The position numbers and the translations under genes were made by a program. DNA of 64,000 nt. It comes from Pseudomonas gozinkensis. GTDB lineage: Bacteria; Pseudomonadota; Gammaproteobacteria; Pseudomonadales; Pseudomonadaceae. The stretch spans positions 4,242,501-4,306,500 of the forward strand of contig NZ_CP062253.1 of assembly GCF_014863585.1 (NCBI RefSeq). The letters run 5' to 3'. The notes beneath the pieces were generated by a model, which had not been told where the DNA came from, made no database searches, and worked only from the letters and a program-made list of their open reading frames with translations. Shown here in pieces: positions 57,229-64,000 of this stretch; within the stretch, counting starts at the first letter, position 1; each line of letters begins with the position of its first letter.

Positions 57229-57669
57229 ATGAAAACCGTCGCCCAACTGCTCAAGCTCAAAGATCAGAAAAATCAGGAAGTGCACCAGATCAAACCCGAT
57301 CACATGGTGCTCGAAGCGCTGATGAAAATGGCCGAGAAAAACGTCGGCGCCCTGCTCGTGGTGGAAGACGACAAAGTGGTGGGCATCATCAGCGAGCGCG
57401 ATTACGCGCGCAAACTGGTGCTGCATGGGCGCTCTTCGGTGGGTACGCCGGTACGCGACATCATGGTGGCGAACGTGATCACGGTGGACACCCACCAGAC
57501 CGTCGACACCTGCCTGGGCATCATGTCCGACAAACGCCTGCGTCACTTGCCGGTGGTGGAGGACGGCAAGTTGATCGGCCTGTTGTCGATCGGCGACCTG
57601 GTCAAGGAAGCGATTGCCGAACAGGCCGAGCTGATCAAACAGCTGGAGCAGTACATTCGCGGGGAATAG
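57229..57669 (+). CDS. CBS-domain protein
   Basis: 146 residues. Two CBS motifs, first IKPDHMVLEALMKMAEKNVGALLVVED, second VITVDTHQTVDTCLGIMSDKRLRHLPVVED (each a Bateman half), with a C-terminal amphipathic helix. Standalone CBS pairs bind adenosyl ligands and regulate partner proteins; the partner is unknown. Confidence 0.92.
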   Translation: MKTVAQLLKLKDQKNQEVHQIKPDHMVLEALMKMAEKNVGALLVVEDDKVVGIISERDYARKLVLHGRSSVGTPVRDIMVANVITVDTHQTVDTCLGIMSDKRLRHLPVVEDGKLIGLLSIGDLVKEAIAEQAELIKQLEQYIRGE

Positions 57670-57690
57670 TCCCAGACTTCACACGACCCC

Positions 57691-57780
57691 TGTGGGAGCG
57701 AGCTTGCTCGCGATAGCGGTGTATCAGGTAAAAAGTATCTGCCTGACAGACCGCCATCGCGAGCAAGCTCGCTCCCACAG
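57691..57780. repeat. REPIN (inverted REP pair)
   Basis: TGTGGGAGCGAGCTTGCTCG at 57691-57710 and its inverse at 57756-57778, with the pairing extended inward by GCGGT/ACCGC. Between the CBS gene and the convergent GST gene. Confidence 0.9.
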
Positions 57781-57788
57781 TTGTTTGT

Positions 57789-58412
57789 TCAAACGGGCCA
57801 ATGCCGCGCGAAGACCGGCGCCAGCACCGGGTGCCGGTCGATGCGCTGCAGCCATGCATGGAAACCGGGTCGGGCCTGGCGCAGGTGTTCGCGGGCACCG
57901 GCCCAGCGCGTGACCACCGCCGCCAGCACGTCCAGCGCCCCCGGCGTTTCATCGTCCAGGTAAAGCTCGGCGGAGAACTGGTCGGCAAACACCTCCCAGG
58001 TCCAGTGCAGGCGTTCCCGCGCACCCGCCATCAGGTTCTGCCGCGAGGCCTCGTCCGGCATCACCAGCCAGCGCTCGGGGTAATCAATGACGCCGATGGC
58101 CGCGTAGCAATTGCTGACGATGTACACCAGACCACGGATCGCCTGATCCCGGTCAGCCCCCTTGGCAGGCAAAAGACCGGATTGCGGGAAGCTCAGCCCC
58201 AGATGAATCAGGATCGCCGCACTTTCGGTGATTGCACTGCCGTCCGGCAGTTGCAGGGTCGGGATCTGTTTGAGCGGATTGAGCCGCGCCAGCTCCTGCG
58301 CCGCTTCCGCGCTGGCCTCGATATCGATGAAACGGTAAGCGACCTGGCACAACTCGAGCGCCGCCTCGATGGCCGCCGCCCCTGAATTGCGATGTCCGTA
58401 GAGCTGATACAT
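57789..58412 (-). CDS. Glutathione S-transferase family protein
   Basis: 207 residues. Thioredoxin-like N-terminal domain (MYQLYGHRNSGAAAIEAALEL) with the glutathione-binding QIPTLQLPDGSAITESAAILIHL, then a helical C-terminal domain (VLDVLAAVVTRW-like ALDVLAAVVTRWAGAREHL). Ser10 is a candidate catalytic residue. Substrate unknown. Confidence 0.9.
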   Translation of the reverse strand: MYQLYGHRNSGAAAIEAALELCQVAYRFIDIEASAEAAQELARLNPLKQIPTLQLPDGSAITESAAILIHLGLSFPQSGLLPAKGADRDQAIRGLVYIVSNCYAAIGVIDYPERWLVMPDEASRQNLMAGARERLHWTWEVFADQFSAELYLDDETPGALDVLAAVVTRWAGAREHLRQARPGFHAWLQRIDRHPVLAPVFARHWPV

Positions 58413-58646
58413 ATCCCCTCCTCCGCTGCGAAAGGCATCCTGCCTGGCCCTATTTATAGCTGTTGTATCGAATTTGGCACGGATTGCGCATTCATCGGCA
58501 GCTTGCGAATCCCTGATCTCGCAAAACAGCGCTGGCGGTGCCCATCCCGCACCAAGAGCAATCAGCGAACGCTATCCGCGTTCTTGTAAGGTGCGATACC
58601 GAACCAAAAGTTCGCGTATCCGAGCTGGCAACAAGGAGTTCACCGC

Positions 58647-58745
58647 GTGAATCTTCACCTGCTGCGCCACACTCTTCTTTCCGTGCCCCTGTACCTGCGC
58701 CGTGTTCGCCCTCCGAACTGTCCGTGCATTCCTTTTATTACCTGA
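58647..58745 (+). CDS. Possible 32-aa leader peptide with Cys-Pro-Cys
   Basis: GTG start with AAGGAG 8 nt upstream. 32 codons: MNLHLLRHTLLSVPLYLRR then VRPPNCPCIPFIT. Short length, excellent ribosome site, and a Pro/Cys-rich end followed within 30-70 nt by two dyads give it the look of a regulatory leader peptide (for example cysteine- or proline-sensing). The nearest plus-strand gene is tonB, 760 bp on. Confidence 0.4.
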   Translation: MNLHLLRHTLLSVPLYLRRVRPPNCPCIPFIT

Positions 58746-59230
58746 GCGCCTGCACTATTTATTTTTTAAATAGCACGCAAGAAGTCATTGCGTGCGCGCT
58801 GCATTAATGAATGCAACAACACATTGCTCGACAATAACTTCCAGACAGCACACCGCTACAACTTTTACTGTTCGGCGTTAATTTCTTAAGCGCACCAAAA
58901 CTGCACTTACAGTCATTACACCGACCCAGCGGAACAACCGACTTTACTTAGACAAGAACAAGGAACACCGCCTGTGACCCGCTAAAACACTGACCCGCAC
59001 CAAATCAGTCCGCCACGCACCATCACGCGACCTGGAAGACCCGAGAGCAGCCGCTCTATCTCGCTCAACAGCGCGATACCGAGCCAGACCTGTCTCGCCT
59101 TGGAGAAAGCCCTGTAAACCGGGCTGTCGGGAGGTTATGCACCCATGAAAACCGGCTTGCTTAATGAAACTTACATAAATGCGACATACGTATCATCCGA
59201 GAAATATCCGCTACACAATTTGTCACTTTC

Positions 59231-59246
59231 TGGCACAGCGGTTGCT
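59231..59246 (+). promoter_or_regulatory. sigma-54 promoter upstream of tonB
   Basis: TGGCACAGCGGTTGCT matches TGGCACG-N4-TTGCW at all but one position, with invariant GG at -24 and GC at -12 in correct spacing. Start of transcription would be near 59258, leaving a leader of about 245 nt before tonB. Confidence 0.7.
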
Positions 59247-59502
59247 ATTGCATCAACCATGAGGGCAGGAACGATGTTCGCCACTCAATTGCACACTCAC
59301 TCATAAAAGAACAGCCACGGACCGGATCAATGAACCATCGAAGTCGATGTTACTGAAGCAATAAGCTGCACAAGCCATGCTCAATAGATAGTTCAACTGT
59401 CGGCTTCTGCACACCTATATAAAAGTTGCGACCAATTACTCGAGCAACGCTGTGTTGTTCGAACGGCACCTTATTGCCCTTCATCCACCCGAGGGAGCTT
59501 TA

Positions 59503-60315
59503 ATGAACGATGCGGTAAAGCACAGAACGCCGCCGGGGCCAGTACCGAACGCAGCGCTTGCGTCGGTGGCGGGTCGGCCCGTCTACAAGGCCAACACTTC
59601 GCAGCCCGGCGGGCTGAACAAACAGCAGATGCTGTTGCTGGTGGCGGTGTCGGCGTTGATACACGGCGGCGCCTGGTGGTTTTTCCAGCAGGCGCGGGCC
59701 GAACCGCTGCCCACGCCACCGGAAATTCCGGAAATGACCGTCGAGCTCACCAGCCCGACACCTCCGGCCCCGCCGACACCGGAGCCGCCACCGCCGCCAC
59801 CGCCCGAACCCGAACAACCGGTGGAAGACGAGGACGCGGTCAAGCCGCCGCCCAAACCGGTGGAGAAACCCAAGCCGATCGAAAAACCGAAACCGGTCGA
59901 GAAACCCAAACCGGTGAAAAAAGTCGAGCCACCGAAAGCGCCACCCGCACCTGCACAACCGGCAGCGCCTGCCGCTCCGGCCACCCCGAGCGCGCCCCCG
60001 GCACCTGCTGCGGCACCGGGCCCGGTGAAAGAGTCGGCGGCGATTTCCGGCCTCGCCAGCCTTGGCAACCCGCCGCCGGAATACCCGTCACTGGCCCTGC
60101 GGCGCAACTGGGAAGGCAGCGTGGTGCTGCGGATTCAGGTGCTGGCCAACGGTCGCGCAGGTTCGGTGACGGTGACCAAATCCAGCGGCAAGCCGCAACT
60201 GGATGACGCGGCGGTCGCGGCAGTAAAGAACTGGAAATTCATTCCGGCCAAGCGCGGCGACACACCGATCGACGGCTTCGCCACCCAGACCATCGACTTC
60301 AAATTGCCGCAATGA
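59503..60315 (+). CDS. tonB: Energy-transducing protein TonB
   Basis: 270 residues from ATG 59503 with GGGAG 7 nt upstream. A cytoplasmic N-terminus of about 35 residues, a membrane anchor (MLLLVAVSALIHGGAWWFF), a long Pro/Glu/Lys-rich periplasmic spacer (about 65-170) and the C-terminal TonB domain (PEYPSLALRRNWEGSVVLRI, FIPAKRGDTPIDGFA). It transmits proton-motive force from ExbBD to outer-membrane receptors. Resembles the extra TonB (tonB2 type) of Pseudomonas that is linked to exbBD. First gene of the tonB-exbB-exbD operon. Confidence 0.93.
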   Translation: MNDAVKHRTPPGPVPNAALASVAGRPVYKANTSQPGGLNKQQMLLLVAVSALIHGGAWWFFQQARAEPLPTPPEIPEMTVELTSPTPPAPPTPEPPPPPPPEPEQPVEDEDAVKPPPKPVEKPKPIEKPKPVEKPKPVKKVEPPKAPPAPAQPAAPAAPATPSAPPAPAAAPGPVKESAAISGLASLGNPPPEYPSLALRRNWEGSVVLRIQVLANGRAGSVTVTKSSGKPQLDDAAVAAVKNWKFIPAKRGDTPIDGFATQTIDFKLPQ

Positions 60316-60364
60316 CGGCACAACAACCGAACTCACAACCGATTAACGCAAGCGAGGTGTAGCC

Positions 60365-61069
60365 ATGAACGATTCTTTGTCTTCGATGATTGTCCCCGGC
60401 GTGCTCTGGGGGCTGGTGCTGTTTTCCGTAGTCAGTTGGGCGATCCTGCTGGTCAAGTCGGCGCAGTACCTGCGCCAGAAAACCCAGAACAAACAGTTCA
60501 GCAAAGCTTTCTGGGGTGCACCGGATCTGCTCACCGCTGCCGAGCACGCCAGTCAATATCCGGGCTCGCTGGCGCGGATTGCCAGCAGCGGTTTCGAAGC
60601 CCTGCTGGTGGAAGAGTCGCCCCGCACCACCCAGCAACTGGCGCACACCATCAACCGCTCCGACCGACTGGAACGCAACCTGCGCCAGCAGATCCAGAAG
60701 GAACGCCGCTCGCTGGAAAACGGCCAGGCGATCCTCGCCAGTATCGGCAGCACCGCGCCGTTCATTGGCCTGTTCGGCACCGTGTGGGGAATCATGGAAG
60801 CCCTGCAAAGCATCGGCGCCAGCGGTTCGGCCAGTCTGGAAACCGTGGCCGGGCCCATCGGCCACGCGCTGATCGCCACCGGCGTGGGGATTGCCGTCGC
60901 GGTGCCGGCGGTGCTGATTTACAACTTCTTCCTGCGGCGCCTGAAGCTGGCCTCGGCGGACATGGATGACTTCGCCCACGACTTCGACGCCCTCGCCTCG
61001 CGCAGTGCGTTTTCCATCAGCCGCCAGGCCATCGCCAAATCCACGGCCGCCGTGCGGGAGGCCAGCTGA
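60365..61069 (+). CDS. exbB: TonB-system proton channel subunit ExbB (MotA/TolQ/ExbB)
   Basis: 234 residues with a GCGAGG ribosome site. Three membrane helices, the conserved motif ASIGSTAPFIGLFGTVWGIM in the second and GIAVAVPAVLIYNFF in the third. It forms the inner-membrane proton channel with ExbD. Its stop overlaps the exbD start by 1 bp. Confidence 0.95.
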   Translation: MNDSLSSMIVPGVLWGLVLFSVVSWAILLVKSAQYLRQKTQNKQFSKAFWGAPDLLTAAEHASQYPGSLARIASSGFEALLVEESPRTTQQLAHTINRSDRLERNLRQQIQKERRSLENGQAILASIGSTAPFIGLFGTVWGIMEALQSIGASGSASLETVAGPIGHALIATGVGIAVAVPAVLIYNFFLRRLKLASADMDDFAHDFDALASRSAFSISRQAIAKSTAAVREAS

Positions 61070-61470
61070 TGTCCTTTTCCACTCAAGACAGCGATGAAGT
61101 GCTCAGCGAAATGAACGTCACGCCACTGGTGGACGTGATGCTCGTGCTGCTGGTGGTGTTCATCGTCACCGCGCCGCTGATGACCAACGCGATCAAGGTC
61201 AACCTGCCAAAAACCGACGCCGTCGCCCCCGCCGAAAAGAAAGACCCGGTGGTGGTCAGCGTCGATCAGGACGGCAAGTTCTTCCTGGCCAAGACCGAGC
61301 TGGCGCCGGAATCGCTGGAGGCCAGCCTCAAGGAGGTCAAGGCCAAAGATGCCGACGTACGCGTGCAGCTGCAGGCCGACTCCGCCGTGAATTACGGCCA
61401 GGTCGCCAAAGCCATGGCGTCCATCGAGCGCTCGGGCATCACCAAAATATCGGTGATGACCACCCGCTGA
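61069..61470 (+). CDS. exbD: TonB-system subunit ExbD
   Basis: 133 residues. Single N-terminal membrane helix with the proton-carrying Asp in NVTPLVDVMLVLLVVFIVTAPLM (written here only to locate it, about residues 16-37), then a periplasmic domain ending GITKISVMTTR. It completes the TonB-ExbB-ExbD energy complex. Confidence 0.95.
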   Translation: MSFSTQDSDEVLSEMNVTPLVDVMLVLLVVFIVTAPLMTNAIKVNLPKTDAVAPAEKKDPVVVSVDQDGKFFLAKTELAPESLEASLKEVKAKDADVRVQLQADSAVNYGQVAKAMASIERSGITKISVMTTR

Positions 61471-61677
61471 CGGCGGTGCCGGGCGCGCTGTGAGGGACGC
61501 GCCCGCCACCGTTCGTTGAATCCCGCCGCAATCGGCCGACCGAAAAACGCAGCGCGTCTTCGGAGGGGATCGGCTTGCTTGAAGAAAGTGGTTTTCGCGG
61601 CGCGGCACCACCGTGCTCCGTGCAAAGAGGGCTCACAAGGCCATTTCGATAAACGTCTAACAAAGTCGGAAACAACC

Positions 61678-64000
61678 ATGCTGATGAACACTCCACGCTT
61701 CACGCTCAAACCTTTGGTGGCGACGATTTCCCGCCACCGTTTCGTTCCGTTGTACCTGGTGGCCATGGGGATGGGCGCCGGGGTTCAGGCTGCCGAGGAC
61801 GACAACAGCGTCCCGGCCGCCGCTGCGGTGGTCGCGCCGACCACGCAACTGCAACGGGTCGAAGTGACCGGTTCGGCGATCCGTCGGGTCGACGCGGAAA
61901 CGGCGGTGCCGATCACCGTGCTCAAGGCTGAAGAGCTGCGCAAACAGGGCGTGACCACCACCGCCGAACTGGTGCAGCGCATCACCGGCAGCCAGTCGAT
62001 CAACAACAGCGCGGGCTCGGTCGGCGCGGCCACCGGCGGCGCATCGTTCGCCGACATGCGCGGCATCGGCGCGAACAAGACGCTGGTGCTGCTCAACGGT
62101 CGCCGGCTGGCCAACAACGCCCTGTCGGGCACCAACTCGGCCGGCGGCGCGGTGGATCTGAACATGATCCCGTTTGCCGCGATCGAGCGCGTGGAAGTGC
62201 TGCGCGACGGCGCCTCGGCCCTGTATGGGACCGACGCCATCGGCGGCGTGATCAACTTCATCACCAAGAAATCCATGACCGACGGCCAGCTCACCCTCGG
62301 CGGCGAAACCCCGACCCACAGCGGCGGCGGTGCGACCAAGGACATGAGTGCCAGTTGGGGTTACGGCGACCTGGAGCAGGACCGCTTCAACGTGCTCGGC
62401 GTGTTCAACTACAACAAGCAGCAGAACCTCGACGCCAACGACCGCTCCTTCGCCCGCGACTACGTGCCCGGCCGTGGCCTGGACCAGACCTCCGGCACCG
62501 CGTTTCCCGGCAACTACAGCCAGAACGGCAACGCCACCAACCCGCTGGCCAACAGCAATTGCAACGGTCCCAACCTGGTGGCCCGCGACGGCCTCTGCCG
62601 CTTCAGCACCCGCGAATACATCGACCTGGTGCCGCAGACCGAGAAGACCTCGTTCTTCGGCAAGACCACCGGCAAACTGGCCGACGACCACAACGTCAAC
62701 CTCGAATACTTCTGGTCGCGCAACAACAACGCCACCGCTGTCGGCCCGGCGCCATTGACCGGCCTGAGCCTGGATTCCTCCTCGCCCTACTACCCCGGCA
62801 ACGGCATCACCCCGGCGCCCACCGGTTTCGCCCTCGACCCGACGCAACCGGTGGACGTGAACTGGCGCGAAACCGCCGCCGGCCCGCGCGAATCGAAAGA
62901 CCAGAACACCAGCCAGCGCTTTCTGCTGAGCTTCGACGGTCTGGTCGGCGGCTGGGATTACAACGTCGGCGCCTCGTACAACCAGAACAAGATCGTCTCC
63001 AGCGTCACCAGCGGCTACGTCAGCGATCAGGCGATGATCGACGGTCTGGCCAGCGGCCTGCTCAACCCGTTCGGCCCGCAGACCAGCGCCGGTCAGCAGT
63101 ACATCGACCAGGCCATGTACCACGGTGCCTATTCCACGGCGGTCGGGCGGGTCGCCGGTTTCGACGGGCGGATCAGCCGCGAGATCGGTGACTGGTTCGG
63201 TGCCGGCCCGTCGGGTCTGGCGCTCGGTGGCGAGTACCGCAAAGAGAAATTCCACCAGGACTTCGAGTCATTTGCCGGCGACATCCAGAGCCTGGGCATC
63301 GACCCGGCCGGCAGCGTCGAAGGTGACCGCAGCGTGAAAGCCGCCTACGCGGAAATCAACGTGCCGGTGCTCGACAGCCTGGAATTGTCCGCCGCCGTGC
63401 GTCACGACAAATACAGCGACTTCGGCAGCACCACCAACCCGAAATACTCGTTCCGTTATCAGCCGCTCAAGGAACTGGTAGTGCGCGGCGCCTACAGCGA
63501 AGGCTTCCGCGCGCCGTCGCTGTATGAGTTGTATTCGCCGCGCAGCATCACCTACACCCAGGGCTACTACAACGACCCGGTGCTGTGTACCGGCGGCGTG
63601 GTGCAACCGGGCGGCAACGGCGGGCGCGATTGCGGTCAGCAGTTCCTCAACCAGATCGGCGGCAACGAAGACCTGGCCCCGGAAAAGGCGCGCAACGTGA
63701 CGCTGGGCTTCGTCTATCAACCGGTCAGCAATCTGTCCGTGGGCCTGGATTTCTGGTGGATTCACATCTCCAACCAGATCCAGCCGTTCCCGGAATCCAC
63801 CGTGTTCGATCAGGCCGGCAGCTACCCGGACCGCTTCGTGCGCAACGCCGACGGCACGCTCAATTACATCGTCACCGGCAACGCCAACCTCGGCATCGTC
63901 GAAACCAACGGCGTCGATGTGTCGCTGGACTATCGCTTCCCGAACACGCCGTACGGTCAATTCGGTATGGGTCTGCAAGGCACCTATGTCGACGAGTACG
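61678..64000 (+). CDS. TonB-dependent outer-membrane receptor (partial, runs off the window)
   Basis: 774 codons visible and open to the window end. The signal peptide (RHRFVPLYLVAMGMGAGVQA) is followed by a short Ala-rich linker, a TonB-box-like region (TTQLQRVEVTGSAIRR) and a plug domain (ELVQRITGSQSI, MRGIGANKTLVLLNGRRL, IERVEVLRDGASALYGTDAIGGVINFIT). The beta-barrel begins near residue 205 and includes SEGFRAPSLYELYSP. Ligand not predictable; it belongs to the COG1629-like siderophore/vitamin/organic-ligand group. 207 bp after exbD, likely the partner receptor of this TonB system. Confidence 0.93.
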   Translation, partial: MLMNTPRFTLKPLVATISRHRFVPLYLVAMGMGAGVQAAEDDNSVPAAAAVVAPTTQLQRVEVTGSAIRRVDAETAVPITVLKAEELRKQGVTTTAELVQRITGSQSINNSAGSVGAATGGASFADMRGIGANKTLVLLNGRRLANNALSGTNSAGGAVDLNMIPFAAIERVEVLRDGASALYGTDAIGGVINFITKKSMTDGQLTLGGETPTHSGGGATKDMSASWGYGDLEQDRFNVLGVFNYNKQQNLDANDRSFARDYVPGRGLDQTSGTAFPGNYSQNGNATNPLANSNCNGPNLVARDGLCRFSTREYIDLVPQTEKTSFFGKTTGKLADDHNVNLEYFWSRNNNATAVGPAPLTGLSLDSSSPYYPGNGITPAPTGFALDPTQPVDVNWRETAAGPRESKDQNTSQRFLLSFDGLVGGWDYNVGASYNQNKIVSSVTSGYVSDQAMIDGLASGLLNPFGPQTSAGQQYIDQAMYHGAYSTAVGRVAGFDGRISREIGDWFGAGPSGLALGGEYRKEKFHQDFESFAGDIQSLGIDPAGSVEGDRSVKAAYAEINVPVLDSLELSAAVRHDKYSDFGSTTNPKYSFRYQPLKELVVRGAYSEGFRAPSLYELYSPRSITYTQGYYNDPVLCTGGVVQPGGNGGRDCGQQFLNQIGGNEDLAPEKARNVTLGFVYQPVSNLSVGLDFWWIHISNQIQPFPESTVFDQAGSYPDRFVRNADGTLNYIVTGNANLGIVETNGVDVSLDYRFPNTPYGQFGMGLQGTYVDEY

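Larger units (their letters stand above)
58413..59502. other. 1.1-kb regulatory region upstream of tonB
   Basis: No long gene. It holds a 32-codon ORF (58647-58745), dyads GCACGCAA-N7-TTGCGTGC (58773-58795) and TGCATT-N4-AATGCA (58800-58815), an 18-bp near repeat GYGCGATACCGARCCARA at 58591 and 59071 spaced exactly 480 bp, an AGCCC/GGGCT hairpin (59108-59125) and a sigma-54 promoter (59231-59246). A 53-codon frame at 59145-59306 runs through that promoter and is probably not coding. Confidence 0.6.

Noticed and set aside
57692..57913. ORF starting MGASLLAIAV
   Set aside because: This translation comes from the REP unit itself and recurs wherever a REPIN occurs; not a gene.
59145..59306. 53-codon frame across the sigma-54 promoter
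   Set aside because: It spans the best promoter in the region and has an ordinary, unconstrained composition; kept only as a remark.

Overview
The window is chromosomal DNA of a Pseudomonas of the fluorescens group. Gene content and order (hupB-lon-clpX-clpP-tig, a tRNA-Arg/His/Leu/His cluster, folD, ampR-ampC, tonB-exbB-exbD), high GC and the GCGAGCAAGCTCGCTCCCACA-type REP sequences all fit. The assignment rests on recognition, not on a database search.

Layout. 1-9570, minus strand: the protein quality-control block tig, clpP, clpX, lon, hupB and ppiD, with an unusually degenerate tRNA-Asp between hupB and ppiD and a four-gene tRNA operon upstream of tig. 9840-20300: folD, the PBP7-type endopeptidase pbpG, two small acidic disordered proteins, a C39-like lipoprotein without its catalytic residues, a TerC-family membrane protein, an nhaR-like regulator, an MFS pump, sstT, DUF1993, YceH and a cupin. 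20300-31010: an AroE-like dehydrogenase, small proteins, an AI-2E-family permease, trhP (yegQ), a LysR/EamA divergent pair and a glucarate module (FadR-type GntR regulator, permease, gudD) with several copies of a TTGTATGACAA-like operator. 31030-41090: ampR-ampC, a small unknown gene behind a highly structured intergenic element, an orphan AAA ATPase, DUF4174, a GNAT, a TauE/SafE exporter, an MFS pump, a lipoprotein and a periplasmic aldose 1-epimerase.

41250-53300 is a type VI secretion effector island on the minus strand: hcp, vgrG, a 1561-residue Rhs protein with a 120-residue C-terminal toxin, a translationally coupled immunity candidate, four further small AT-rich genes, a truncated PAAR copy and an intact PAAR gene. 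Upstream of hcp lie a sigma-54-like promoter and three copies of an 18-bp dyad. 53390-58410: an aldo/keto reductase, DUF1810, DNA polymerase II (polB), a CBS protein, a REPIN and a GST. 58413-59502 is a 1.1-kb region with no long gene but a strong sigma-54 promoter and a 32-codon leader ORF with a Cys-Pro-Cys motif. It precedes tonB-exbB-exbD and a TonB-dependent receptor that runs off the window.

The most notable items are the duplicated and decaying PAAR/immunity arrangement behind the Rhs toxin, the repeated dyads upstream of the sigma-54-like hcp promoter, the sigma-54/leader-peptide region before the TonB system, the nested inverted-repeat element near 33.8 kb and the degenerate tRNA-Asp.
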